From positions 1 through 34,230 of the forward strand of contig PIVT01000043.1 of assembly GCA_003353845.1 (NCBI GenBank): DNA of 34,230 nt, read 5' to 3'. Positions 16,705 through 25,290 of this stretch are shown one piece after another; position 1 is the stretch's first letter; each line of letters begins with the position of its first letter. The stretch comes from Pseudomonadota bacterium (lineage in GTDB: Bacteria > Myxococcota_A > UBA9160 > JADFDR01). A model generated the notes under the pieces. The model was given only the letters and a program-made list of their open reading frames with translations. It did no database searches and had not been told where the DNA came from. The position numbers and the translations under genes were made by a program.

Positions 16705-18134
16705 TACTCGACCTCCAAGATGGCTGAGAGTGCAGCTCTCATTTTCAAGCGTGTTTCCGCAAACTCAGATTCGGGAACAGATCCGTCGACAATTCCCGCA
16801 CCGGCATTTAAATACGCCTCGTGATTGCGCAAGAGAGCCGCACGTAAAGCGATGGCAAAATCACCCTCGCCCCGATCGTTCATCCAGCCAATGGGTCCCG
16901 CATACCAGCCGCGCTCCAACCCTTCATTCTCAGCGAGCCACTTCATGGCTGCGCTGTGTGGGCTGCCGGCGACAGCCGGGGTGGGATGGAGTCGGTCGAG
17001 GATGTCGAGGATGGACTTGGGCTCGGCCAGGTTGCCTTGGATGGGTGTGTAGAGGTGTTGAATGTCAGTCAGTTGAAGAATCTCCGGGGCTTCGGGCACT
17101 TGAAGATCGGCACAGAAAGGTTGTAGAGCATTTTGAATGGCGCGTACCACGACGGCGTGTTCTGCTTGTTCCTTTTTGCTCTCAAACAATTGGCGCGCCA
17201 ACGCCTTGTCTTCTTCCTGGTCTTGCCCGCGCGGAATGGAGCCCGCCAAGGGTCCCGAATGGATTTCATTTCCGCGCAGTGCCAAGAGGCGCTCCGGGGT
17301 GGCGCCCAAAAAGGAAATTCCACTGCGCGATGCGGCAAAGATGAAACAGCTGGGATAGTTCCTGCGCAAATTGCCCAGAACCAAACTCGGGTCAAAGGAT
17401 TCTTTGGATTGTACGGTACAAGAGCGGGCGACAACCACCTTCTCGAGTTCGCCGCGTGAGATACTGCCCAGTGCCTTGCGTACACTTGCTACGTAGGGCC
17501 CTTCGCTGGTTTCCTCGCTGGAGTCGATGGAAGCTTGCTTTGGTGTAGCGATGGGATGTTCAAGCGTTTCTTCCAGCCAGCGCACGCGACACAAGAGTGC
17601 GTCGTGTTCCTCTTGAAGATTGCCGTCGGCTCCAATTTCCGCGTGCAGCGAGAGGCTGACCCCGATCTGGTCGTCGTCTCGGGCGCTGGCATTACGTGTG
17701 ATGAGTAGTTGAGGCAGCACGAGGCGAGCGGCGGGAAAACCCGCCCAGGGAGAGTCCAGCGCAGGAGCGGCGTCGTTAAAGGCAAAACCACCCAAGAGAA
17801 GAGGGCGCTCTTCTGCCAGTTCTCCGTAGCCCGTGAGAGCAGCTCCTTCAAAAAGCTGTGTGGCTTCGCGGGAACAAAGGGCAAAGCGCTCACGGCCTTC
17901 GGCGATGACTTGCGCTGCACATCCCAGTGCCACAAAGGCTTGATGCCGATTGGGTCGCTGGCCGAAGAAGCGTTCTTCCTGGTCGGCAGCGGCGAATACA
18001 GCGAGAAAATCCAAGTCTGCGATGGAGCGCTGAAAGCCAGCAATGCGTTTGCGGCCGGTCTGCCGCGCGCTGTCTTGAGCGGCCCGGAGGGCTTGCATCA
18101 ACTGCTGTTCATCGTGGGAAGACAAGAGACGCAT
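16704..18134 (-). CDS. menF: Isochorismate synthase
   Basis: 476 residues of the chorismate-utilising enzyme family, converting chorismate to isochorismate. The C-terminal half has LRGNEIHSGPLAGS, HPTPAVAG (383-390), AGPIGW (412-417), AGAGIV (444-449) and ETRLKMRA (460-467), the Mg and chorismate site residues. The N-terminal 180 residues are less conserved, as usual. It sits three bases after menG and is fused by a one-base overlap to menD. Salicylate or anthranilate synthase alternatives are unlikely here because menD follows directly. Confidence 0.95.
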   Translation of the reverse strand: MRLLSSHDEQQLMQALRAAQDSARQTGRKRIAGFQRSIADLDFLAVFAAADQEERFFGQRPNRHQAFVALGCAAQVIAEGRERFALCSREATQLFEGAALTGYGELAEERPLLLGGFAFNDAAPALDSPWAGFPAARLVLPQLLITRNASARDDDQIGVSLSLHAEIGADGNLQEEHDALLCRVRWLEETLEHPIATPKQASIDSSEETSEGPYVASVRKALGSISRGELEKVVVARSCTVQSKESFDPSLVLGNLRRNYPSCFIFAASRSGISFLGATPERLLALRGNEIHSGPLAGSIPRGQDQEEDKALARQLFESKKEQAEHAVVVRAIQNALQPFCADLQVPEAPEILQLTDIQHLYTPIQGNLAEPKSILDILDRLHPTPAVAGSPHSAAMKWLAENEGLERGWYAGPIGWMNDRGEGDFAIALRAALLRNHEAYLNAGAGIVDGSVPESEFAETRLKMRAALSAILEVE

Positions 18135-18137
18135 GCT

Positions 18138-18836
18138 TTACCTCTTGATCCCGGTAATCATTTGGGCAGCACCAAAGAGCAACACTTTGCGCTGGACGTT
18201 GATGAAGCCCGCTTTGTCAAACAGGGCAAAAAATTCCGGGTCGGAAGGCAGGTAGGCCACCGAACGCGGTAAGTAGGCGTAGGCTTGTTCGTCCGAGAAC
18301 AGGGCCCCCAGGAAGGGAACGACTTTGTTGAAGTGAAAAGCATGCATTGCTTTCAAGATTGGATTTTTGGGTTCGTAGACTTCCAGAATCATGAGTCGGC
18401 CATCCGGGGTGAGCACGCGACCCATCTCTTGCAGGACCTCTCCCAGGTTTACGAAATTTCGCAATGCGAAACCACAGGTGACGGCTTGTACCGAGGCGTC
18501 GGGCAAAGGCATGCGGCCGGCGTCGCCTTGCACGAAGTTTGCGGGAATGCCGCGCTCTCGGGCGCCGCGCAGCATCTCATAGGCGAAATCTAAACCGATG
18601 ACTTCCGCGCCGCGGGCTTGGGCCATCTCCGCGATGTCACCCGTGCCGCAGGCCACATCCAAGAGTCGGTCTCCCGGTCCTACGCCGATGACCTCAAGGC
18701 CTTTGCGTCGCCAGGGTTGATCCATGCCCAGGGTGATCAGTCGATTCATTAAATCGTACTTGGGAGCGATGCGATCAAACATTTGCTGAACAGCTGAGAA
18801 TTTCTCCTCACCATGAGGAAGGGAGTCGGTCACCAT
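18138..18836 (-). CDS. menG: Demethylmenaquinone methyltransferase
   Basis: 232 residues of the UbiE/MenG class I SAM methyltransferase family; it performs the last step, C-methylation of demethylmenaquinone. It has FDRIAPKYDLMNRLITLGMD near the start, SAM motif LDVACGTGDIAEMA (about 59-72), GLDFAYEML, and the family region VTCGFALRNF. Being the first biosynthetic gene in the operon it is coupled to the regulator by a 7-nt overlap. UbiE-type enzymes can also methylate ubiquinone precursors; no ubi gene is seen here. Confidence 0.94.
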   Translation of the reverse strand: MVTDSLPHGEEKFSAVQQMFDRIAPKYDLMNRLITLGMDQPWRRKGLEVIGVGPGDRLLDVACGTGDIAEMAQARGAEVIGLDFAYEMLRGARERGIPANFVQGDAGRMPLPDASVQAVTCGFALRNFVNLGEVLQEMGRVLTPDGRLMILEVYEPKNPILKAMHAFHFNKVVPFLGALFSDEQAYAYLPRSVAYLPSDPEFFALFDKAGFINVQRKVLLFGAAQMITGIKR

Positions 18837-19627
18837 GAACCCTCCGCGCGCGCAGCTTCCAATGCCTCTACGGCCGATCGCAAGGAGGGATCCTTTTGTG
18901 CGGCGTAGCGGAGCCGGGTCAGGGCGCGTGTTACCAGAGTGTGTTGAAAATGAAGCGCTACCAATTTGGTTACTTGGGGTAACAAGCTTCGAAACTTTTT
19001 GCTGCTGATATCTGAGTTGGGATCCAGATTGCTTTTTCGAACATGTCGATCGAAGAGTTCGATGGCGTTGTCGGCCATGACCCGGGCGTGTTGCGCGTGT
19101 TCCCGGGCCAGGGCGAGAAAATCATCCAAGGGGAAGCCACCCGAGACCAGGGCGTAGCCCACGTTGAGCATTTGCAGGTCCGTGTCGCTGTAGTGATCCT
19201 CGCCATCCATGGGGATGGGTTCGATGAGCCCTGCGTTTTCTGCGGCTAGCAGGAAGGTCTCGGGAATGCCGCCTGCGTCCATCAATTCCTGGCGTCGCCA
19301 GGAGCGTTTGCCCAGGCTCTCTTCTGTCAGGGCGCTTAGGAGTTGCGCATCGGAACTGGGGTTCTCGTCCATGGGGCCGGAATCGGGGGCGGGTTCCGTC
19401 TCGCTGGGAATGCTCTCAGCGCATAGCGCGCGTTTGATCAGTGCCAGGGAAAAGCCCTGTTGGCTCAATTCGCGGATCTTGCGCAGTTGCTCCAAGTGGT
19501 TTTGACTGTAAAAGACGCAGCGCCCCTCGCGCCGTGGGGCTGGCAGGATGCCTTTTCCTTGGTAAAAGCGGATGGTGTCAATGCTGAGCTTGGCGGCTTG
19601 GGCCAGTTCTTCTACTCGATACTCCAT
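18830..19627 (-). CDS. MerR-family regulator heading the men operon
   Basis: 265 residues. The N-terminal 70 form a MerR DNA-binding domain: YRVEELAQAAKLSIDTIRFYQGKGIL followed by GRCVFYSQNHLEQLRKIRELSQQGFSL. The C-terminal 160 residues are not a short metal-binding tail. They include a second helix-turn-helix-like stretch (about 110-150, GIPETFLLAAENAGLI) and a helical region that may bind a ligand. It overlaps menG by 7 nt, so it is transcribed with the pathway and probably regulates it. A palindrome abuts its start codon. The ligand is unknown; no Cys cluster suggests a metal sensor. Confidence 0.88.
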   Translation of the reverse strand: MEYRVEELAQAAKLSIDTIRFYQGKGILPAPRREGRCVFYSQNHLEQLRKIRELSQQGFSLALIKRALCAESIPSETEPAPDSGPMDENPSSDAQLLSALTEESLGKRSWRRQELMDAGGIPETFLLAAENAGLIEPIPMDGEDHYSDTDLQMLNVGYALVSGGFPLDDFLALAREHAQHARVMADNAIELFDRHVRKSNLDPNSDISSKKFRSLLPQVTKLVALHFQHTLVTRALTRLRYAAQKDPSLRSAVEALEAARAEGSW

Positions 19628-19650
19628 GTGAATACTCTAAGAGTAAACAC
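19628..19650 (-). promoter_or_regulatory. Palindrome at the merR-men start, probable MerR operator
   Basis: On the - strand it reads GTG-TT-TACTCT-T-AGAGTA-TT-CAC and ends directly at the ATG (19627). The 6-1-6 core is perfect and the outer GTG/CAC triplets also match. A CTGACA -35-like box lies at 19662-19657, with a weak TAGAGT -10-like box 17 nt on. TACTCT/AGAGTA half-sites are common among MerR-type operators. No clear Shine-Dalgarno is left, so the transcript may be nearly leaderless. Confidence 0.6.
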
Positions 19651-19678
19651 TCGTATTGTCAGCCCGAAATCAGCATTT

Positions 19679-19697
19679 TTGGCAAAAAAGATGCCAA
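19679..19697. promoter_or_regulatory. Short dyad in the merR-trkA intergenic region
   Basis: TTGGCA (19679-19684) and TGCCAA (19692-19697) form a perfect 6-bp inverted repeat around a 7-nt A-rich spacer. It lies between the two divergent transcription units and could be a protein site or chance. No Rho-independent U tract follows on either side. Confidence 0.3.
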
Positions 19698-19870
19698 GAA
19701 TTCGCCGCCATTGTCGAAAAAGTGGAGGCTTCCTCTGGGGGTGGGGCGTACCCTCCCCGCTGACCCGTTCTTCCACAAAGAGCTGGGTCTCTACCAGGGA
19801 AAGGAGCCAGGGCCGTTGTGCAGTCCGCTGGCTAAAGCCGAGTCGAGAGTGTCGTAGGTGGGAGTGGGCA

Positions 19871-21223
19871 ATGAAGATCATCATTGTGGGGGGCGGGTTG
19901 GTGGGTGCCACGCTGGCGGAGAAGCTCTCCGGCGAGGGGCATGATATCACCCTGATTGAAGGCGACGCCGTTATGGCGCGTGAACTTACAGACCAATTAG
20001 ACGCTCATGTAATTGAAGGCAATGGCGCAACGGCGGACATGCTGCGCCGCGCGGGGGTGGAAAGCGCCGGGCTGCTCTTGGGGACCACAAACTCTGACGA
20101 CGCAAATATGGTTGTGGGGGTGCTGGGCACACAATTGTTTAACGTGCCCCAAGTGGTGGTTCGTTTGCGGGACCCGAGTTATTCCGAAGGCTTCTCCCTG
20201 CTTCATCGCGAGCATCCCAGCGAATACGTGTGCGTCAATCCCGACGCTGCCGCAGTGGATCGTATCTTTTCCCTTTTGGAAGTCCCCGGTGCCTTGGATG
20301 TGGCTTCCTTTATGGACAACGACCTGGTCGTGGCGGGCTTTCGCATTGCCGAGAGTTCGGATTTTGCCGGGCTGCAAGTGGTTCATGTGCAGTTGCTCTT
20401 TGCGGGTACACCCACCTTGGTTGTGGCCATTCGACGTGCGGACAATCGTTGGGTGATTCCTTCCGGGCAGGATGAAATCATCCCAGGAGACCTGGTCTAC
20501 TTCGCCATCGCACGAACGGATTTGGATAACGTGCTTTCTCTATTGGGTGAGGAACGAGAACAGCGCCAACACATCATGGTGGCGGGTGCCGGTCGCGTGG
20601 GCTTGGAGTTAGCCAAGCGACTGGAGGATGTGGACGCCAGGGTCGTCCTGGTCGAGGAGAATCCAGATCGAGCGCGGAAAGCCGCAGAGGTTCTCAAACA
20701 TTCTCTGGTGATTTGCGGAAATGTGACAGACCAGACGGTGCTGGAAGAAGAAGAGATCGAGCGTGTGTCGACCTTTGTGGCGGCTTCCTCAGACAACGAG
20801 AACAATCTGGTGGCGGGTTTACTCGCGAAACGCCTCGGTGCCAGTCGCGCTTTTGCGCTCTTGGATAATCCGGCCTTGGTGCATCTGATTGGCGATGTGG
20901 GCATCGACGCCGTGATCAGTCCGCGCTTATTGGCCATCGGGTTGATCCTTCAACACATTGGCGGTCGAAATGTCCACTCCTATGCGGCGCTTTTGGAAGA
21001 TGAGGTTGAGATTATGGAGGTGGATGCCGTCAGTGGCAGCAAGCTCACCTCTGGAGAGTTGGCCAATATCGGTTTGCCGCGCGGGGTGATTGTTGCTGCC
21101 ATGCGTCGTGGTGAAAAGCTATTGGTGCCCCGGGGTGGCGACCGAGTCGAGCCCGGTGATCGAGTGTTGATTATCTCAAGCACAGAAAGTGCGGCCAAGG
21201 TATCGGAGTACGTTGGCTCGTAA
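19871..21223 (+). CDS. trkA: Trk potassium transport regulatory subunit
   Basis: 450 residues from ATG 19871 (MKIIIVGGGLVG), preceded by GGAG. The reading frame is open further upstream but that part has no homology-like pattern. Two RCK units are visible: the first Rossmann motif GGGLVG (7-12) and the second GAGRVG (about 239-244), each followed by a TrkA_C-type domain ending in LVYFAIAR or VLIISS. TrkA binds NAD(H) or ATP on the inner face of the membrane and gates TrkH. Length is close to the usual 458. The partner gene follows after 70 nt. Confidence 0.95.
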   Translation: MKIIIVGGGLVGATLAEKLSGEGHDITLIEGDAVMARELTDQLDAHVIEGNGATADMLRRAGVESAGLLLGTTNSDDANMVVGVLGTQLFNVPQVVVRLRDPSYSEGFSLLHREHPSEYVCVNPDAAAVDRIFSLLEVPGALDVASFMDNDLVVAGFRIAESSDFAGLQVVHVQLLFAGTPTLVVAIRRADNRWVIPSGQDEIIPGDLVYFAIARTDLDNVLSLLGEEREQRQHIMVAGAGRVGLELAKRLEDVDARVVLVEENPDRARKAAEVLKHSLVICGNVTDQTVLEEEEIERVSTFVAASSDNENNLVAGLLAKRLGASRAFALLDNPALVHLIGDVGIDAVISPRLLAIGLILQHIGGRNVHSYAALLEDEVEIMEVDAVSGSKLTSGELANIGLPRGVIVAAMRRGEKLLVPRGGDRVEPGDRVLIISSTESAAKVSEYVGS

Positions 21224-21293
21224 GGGCGAGCAGCCTTTGTATTAGACGTCGAACAGACATCTATCGGCCATTGATTAGAACGTGAGAGGGACG

Positions 21294-22733
21294 ATGAATC
21301 TTCGATTGGAAATTCGGGTTCTAGCTGGACTGCTCGTGCTGTTGGGGCTGTTTCAGTTGGCCCCTGTTGCGACCGCCCTTTACTTCGATGAACCCTTCTG
21401 GCCATTCTTGTCCGTGGGCTTGGGTGGGGTTCTCTTCGGCCTGCCTCTGATGTGGTACTCCAAACCAGAGGACCGGCGCATTCGCGCCCGAGATGGTTTC
21501 CTGGTGGTGAGCCTGGCCTGGATCCTGGCCTCCTTGTACGGCGCCTTGCCCTATCTCACCACGGGGGCCTTGGGTCCTGTGGATGCCTTCTTTGAGTCCG
21601 TTGCAGGATTTTCCACCACCGGTTCTACGGTCATTACGGCCATCGAAGCGCAAACCCACTCGCTCTTGCTGTGGCGTTCCTTGACGCAGTGGTTGGGCGG
21701 TATGGGGATCATCGTGTTTACCATCGCCATTCTTCCCTTGTTGGGCATTGGAGGAATGCAGCTCTTCAAGGCTGAAATGCCGGGCCCTGTGGCTGACAAA
21801 GTCAGCCCTCGTGTCGCGGCGACGGCTCGGCGACTGTGGCTGATTTATGTCGGGTTTACCGGTGCAGAATGGCTGGCGTTGCGCTTGGCCGGGATGTCTG
21901 GTTTCGACGCCCTGTGCCATTCATTTACCACTGCTGCATCCGGCGGGTTCTCTACACGTGATGGGTCCATCGGCGCCTTTGACTCTCCATTGATCGAGTG
22001 GATCATCATTTTCTTCATGCTCATGGCGGGTATCAACTTCGTCTTGCATTTCCGATTGCTGACGGGTCGCTTTCGAGCGGTTTGGGAAGACTCCGAATTA
22101 CGTTACTTCCTGGCCGTCATTGCTGTGGCCAGTGCAGTCTTTTTCTTCGTGGTGCCCCAGGTTCAGGGTATGGAAGGTTCCATTGGCGTTCGCGAGGCCC
22201 TGTTCAACACCTTGACGATTTTGACGACGACGGGTTACACCACCTCTAATTTCGAGGCGTGGCCCAGCCTGGCGCAGATGATTATTTTGCACCTGATGAT
22301 CTTGGGGGGGATGTCGGGGTCGACCAGTGGCGGTGTGAAAAGTTTGCGCGCGCTGTTGGGCTTTCGCGCCTTGCGGGTATCCTTCGCTCGCTTGATTCAT
22401 CCCCATGTGGTGCGGCCTGTGAAGTACGGTGGCAAGCCTGTGGATGACAAAGTCATCGGCGCCATTTGGTCTTTTTTTACCGCCTATGTCTTCATTGGAA
22501 CTTTTTGTGCTGCCGTGGTGGCCTTTGCTGGTTACGACCTGGTGACCTCGATTTCGGCCTCGCTCTCTGCACTCAGCAATATAGGTCCAGGCTTGGGTGA
22601 CATCGGCCCCACGGATCACTTCGCGCATTTCCCCAGCTATGTGAAATTTACACTTTGCTTCGGGATGATCGCCGGGCGACTTGAAATCTTCACCTTGTTG
22701 GTGCTCTTCCAGCCGGAGTTCTGGCGCCGTTAG
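21294..22733 (+). CDS. trkH: Trk potassium channel-like subunit
   Basis: 479 residues; ATG 21294 is used because GAGAGGG lies just upstream. An inner-membrane K+ uptake protein with four P-loops whose filter segments can be read: FSTTGST (about 107), ASGGFST (about 215), TTTGYTT (about 311) and NIGPGLG (about 428). The TrkH/KtrB loop GGMSGSTSGGVK precedes the last part. Hydrophobic segments cover nearly the whole chain. It forms a complex with the TrkA encoded upstream. The stop abuts the end of the opposing SH3 gene with no spacer. Confidence 0.95.
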   Translation: MNLRLEIRVLAGLLVLLGLFQLAPVATALYFDEPFWPFLSVGLGGVLFGLPLMWYSKPEDRRIRARDGFLVVSLAWILASLYGALPYLTTGALGPVDAFFESVAGFSTTGSTVITAIEAQTHSLLLWRSLTQWLGGMGIIVFTIAILPLLGIGGMQLFKAEMPGPVADKVSPRVAATARRLWLIYVGFTGAEWLALRLAGMSGFDALCHSFTTAASGGFSTRDGSIGAFDSPLIEWIIIFFMLMAGINFVLHFRLLTGRFRAVWEDSELRYFLAVIAVASAVFFFVVPQVQGMEGSIGVREALFNTLTILTTTGYTTSNFEAWPSLAQMIILHLMILGGMSGSTSGGVKSLRALLGFRALRVSFARLIHPHVVRPVKYGGKPVDDKVIGAIWSFFTAYVFIGTFCAAVVAFAGYDLVTSISASLSALSNIGPGLGDIGPTDHFAHFPSYVKFTLCFGMIAGRLEIFTLLVLFQPEFWRR

Positions 22734-23381
22734 CTAGAGCCGCATTCGCTGTGTGGGGCGGCGCGAAGCTTTCCAGTTGACCAGCGCCCCGAGAATCAAT
22801 TGCAGGAACATCCCGGCCGCAAGAATGGCTGCGCCACGCACCATCATAGGTGACCGGTCGCCACCTTCGATCCGAGCTTGCAATTCGATGTTCTGGGCCC
22901 GCAGTCGCTCCAGCTCCTGTTTTTGTGAGCCGCTCGTACTGCTGAGTTCCTGCTTCGTGGCTTTGAGACTCTCGGCTTCACTATCCAGGGCTTGCAATTG
23001 TTCGCGCAGGCCGGCTAGCTCGCTTTCGAGTGCCACCTTTACCGTTGCGTACTCGGCTTCGACTCTCTCCAGCTCAATCATGGCGGGAGGTTCAGGCTTG
23101 AGGTAGCCGCGCTTGATCCAGCCTTCTTTTCCGTCCTCCAGTCGAATCTGGGTCCATCCTTCCTTGCCACCGATAATGGTGACCTTGTCCCCGGTATTGA
23201 TTCCGGTCAGGGGCCTGGCGTCGCCGGGTTTCGCGTAGACCGCGGCGGTTAGGGTGCCCTTCATCCAACCAATTTCTGCGGCGTGGCTGGGCCAGGCCGG
23301 AGCGATCAGGAGGAGGCTGATGGAGGCTGCGAGGATCAGGCCAGGGGCCAATCTTCGATGGTTTTCCTTAAAATGGTTCAC
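22734..23381 (-). CDS. SH3-domain protein with coiled coil and C-terminal membrane anchor (YgiM/TIGR04211-like)
   Basis: 215 residues. A signal peptide (1-35, SHAA cleavage region) is followed by a bacterial SH3 domain at 37-95, with YAKPGDARPLTG, KVTIIGGKEGWTQIRL and GKEGWIKRGYL. A Glu/Leu-rich coiled coil (about 100-173) and one membrane helix (182-203) come next, then a basic tail. This is the YgiM-like layout, placing the SH3 and coil in the periplasm and the C-terminal tail inside. SH3 domains of this class bind peptidoglycan or proteins. The gene is alone on its strand and converges head-on with trkH. Confidence 0.85.
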   Translation of the reverse strand: MNHFKENHRRLAPGLILAASISLLLIAPAWPSHAAEIGWMKGTLTAAVYAKPGDARPLTGINTGDKVTIIGGKEGWTQIRLEDGKEGWIKRGYLKPEPPAMIELERVEAEYATVKVALESELAGLREQLQALDSEAESLKATKQELSSTSGSQKQELERLRAQNIELQARIEGGDRSPMMVRGAAILAAGMFLQLILGALVNWKASRRPTQRMRL

Positions 23382-23665
23382 AAGGTGTTTCTCCGTTTCG
23401 GTACGTGGTTCCCTTCAAGGAGCATTCCGTATTCCGGGCTCTACGAGGGTGTTCTGCCTTGAAACCCGGCCACAGGGCGAAGCCAGGGCTCATCCTACAG
23501 CCCCAAAGATACAAATCAACCGGAAAGCCGACCTGGGCTTGATTCTGGGCAGAGCCTCCTCGGTATTCATTCGTTACAGTCCGTTTCTACTGGGGAACGG
23601 GGGTATTCCCGCCTAGCATAGGATCTTGCAAGTACAGAAAACAGAAATTTTCGAAGGAGAGTGGA

Positions 23666-24472
23666 ATGCACTTTGCGCAACGAATCGTATTGTCCCTGAG
23701 CCTGATTTTCATGGTTATGGGTTGTCAGCCCGAAGAAGGGGCAAAAAAAGAACAGGTCAGCCTGGATACCATCGATCAGAAGGCTTTTTACGGCATGGGC
23801 GTAGCCATGGCCAAGATGACAGAACAGCAGTTCGCTGCCTTCGAGCCCACAGCCGAAGAGCGGGAGCTCGTCATGGCCGGTTTCCGTGAGAGCTATATCG
23901 ATCAGATGCCACGCGTGGATTTGGAAGAGATCAATGTAGAGCTTGAAGCCTGGGCGCAGGTCCGTGTAGAAGAGGCCCGATTGGCGAAAATGACCCCGGA
24001 AGAGCGTGAGCAAGCTCGCATTGAGCAAGAAGCTGCGGACAAGCTGCGAGACGAGGCTGCCGCCGTTGGAGAGACTTATTTGGATGAGGCCGCGGCTAGC
24101 GAAGGTGCTGAGCGGACCGATTCAGGTTTGGTCTATCTGGAAATACAGGCCGGCGAGGGCGAGAGCCCGGCGGCTGAGGACATGGTCAAGGTGCACTATG
24201 AAGGGAAGACGCAGGACGGCACGATTTTTGACAGCTCCTTGGAGCGTGGTGAGCCCGCTGTGTTCCCACTGAATCGTGTGATCCCCTGTTGGACCGAAGG
24301 TCTCCAGAAGATGAAGGTGGGTGGTAAGGCTCGTCTGGTTTGTCCCTCCGACATCGCGTATGGGGATGCAGGCGCACCTCCCAAGATTCTTGGTGGGGCT
24401 GTTTTGAGCTTTGAGGTCGAGCTGTTGGAGATCATGGAAGCTCCTCCTGCACCGGAGTTGCCGGGCCAATAG
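23666..24472 (+). CDS. FKBP-type peptidyl-prolyl isomerase, lipoprotein
   Basis: 268 residues; ATG 23666 has GAAGGAGAG upstream. The N-terminus is a lipoprotein signal with lipobox VMGC (Cys20). Residues about 30-140 are helical and Glu-rich, like the FKBP_N dimerisation domain of Mip/FkpA. The FKBP catalytic domain (about 170-258) has [32 protein letters not shown] and [11 protein letters not shown], so the Tyr, Asp, Trp and Tyr of the active pocket are present. It likely folds envelope proteins from a membrane-tethered position. A paralogue follows 19 nt downstream. Confidence 0.93.
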   Translation: MHFAQRIVLSLSLIFMVMGCQPEEGAKKEQVSLDTIDQKAFYGMGVAMAKMTEQQFAAFEPTAEERELVMAGFRESYIDQMPRVDLEEINVELEAWAQVRVEEARLAKMTPEEREQARIEQEAADKLRDEAAAVGETYLDEAAASEGAERTDSGLVYLEIQAGEGESPAAEDMVKVHYEGKTQDGTIFDSSLERGEPAVFPLNRVIPCWTEGLQKMKVGGKARLVCPSDIAYGDAGAPPKILGGAVLSFEVELLEIMEAPPAPELPGQ

Positions 24473-24491
24473 TCTGGCAGGAGGGCGATGG

Positions 24492-25238
24492 GTGTCGGGC
24501 TTCCTGAAGAATCTCTTAGCTCCCTTTATCGGTAGAGGTGACGAGGTCCCTCGCATCTTTACCGAGGAGGAGAAGATTCTTTATGCCTTGGGCCACGCTC
24601 TCTCGGAACAACTGGATGGGTTGGAGCTCTCGTTGGAAGAGCTCCAGCTCGTCAAGTTGGGCTTGCAGGATGGCGTCCAGCACAACAGGCCGCGCGTCGA
24701 GTTGCGTGATGTGCGTCCTAAGCTAGAAGCCTTTTGTGCCGCGCGGCTTCATCCCGAGCGCTTCGAAAGCGCCGAACACACCGGACACATAGTCGAAGAA
24801 GGCCCGCGCTCTTGGACTGAACCCGCCCACGAAGCCGCAGCTAACAGCTCCGGGCAAGCTCAGCAAATGAGCTTTATCGACGACCAACCGACCCCCGCCC
24901 CACAGATCACCACCCCATCCGGCCTGATTATTCGAGAGATTGTGGCGGGTACGGGCGAGCGCCCCGGCGAGCTCAGTGTGGTCAAGGTGCATTATCACGG
25001 CACGCTTTCCGATGGGACGGTCTTTGATAGTTCCGTGGAACGCGGAAAGCCGGCCAGCTTCCCGCTGAACCAAGTCATCCCCGCCTGGACCGAAGGTTTG
25101 CAACTGATGGGTGTGGGTGGGAAAGCCCTGTTGATTTGCCCGCCTCAGCTGGCCTATGGAGACCGGGGCGCACCGCCCGCCATTCCTCCGAAGGCGACGC
25201 TCCACTTTGAAGTCGAATTGCTCGACATTGTGAGATAG
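24492..25238 (+). CDS. FKBP-type peptidyl-prolyl isomerase, second copy without signal peptide
   Basis: 248 residues from GTG 24492, chosen because AGGAGGG ends six bases before it; upstream in-frame starts would lie inside the first FKBP gene. There is no signal peptide or lipobox. N-terminal [18 protein letters not shown] may be an amphipathic helix. A helical N-terminal domain (about 25-90) and a Pro/Ala-rich linker (about 110-140) precede the FKBP domain (about 160-248) with [32 protein letters not shown] and [11 protein letters not shown]. The catalytic domain closely resembles that of the preceding gene, so this is a tandem duplication, with one copy in the envelope and one probably cytosolic. 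The stop codon lies inside a triplicated 14-nt repeat. Confidence 0.9.
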   Translation: MSGFLKNLLAPFIGRGDEVPRIFTEEEKILYALGHALSEQLDGLELSLEELQLVKLGLQDGVQHNRPRVELRDVRPKLEAFCAARLHPERFESAEHTGHIVEEGPRSWTEPAHEAAANSSGQAQQMSFIDDQPTPAPQITTPSGLIIREIVAGTGERPGELSVVKVHYHGTLSDGTVFDSSVERGKPASFPLNQVIPAWTEGLQLMGVGGKALLICPPQLAYGDRGAPPAIPPKATLHFEVELLDIVR

Positions 25239-25268
25239 AGATTGTGAGATAGGCATTGTGAGATGGTG
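25227..25268 (+). repeat. Three tandem 14-nt repeats across the FKBP stop codon
   Basis: Copies begin at 25227, 25241 and 25255. All start ATTGTGAGAT and differ only in the last four bases (AGAG, AGGC, GGTG). The first copy encodes the last residues IVR and the TAG stop. The unit is not a multiple of three. This is the signature of slippage or duplication; it lies between two convergent genes. Confidence 0.85.
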
Positions 25269-25290
25269 GCTTGGCGCGTTGGATTGATTT

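Noticed and set aside
19460-19870. Extension of trkA upstream to 19460
   Set aside because: The extension overlaps the merR start and its promoter region and has no TrkA-like sequence; ATG 19871 begins exactly at the first Rossmann strand.
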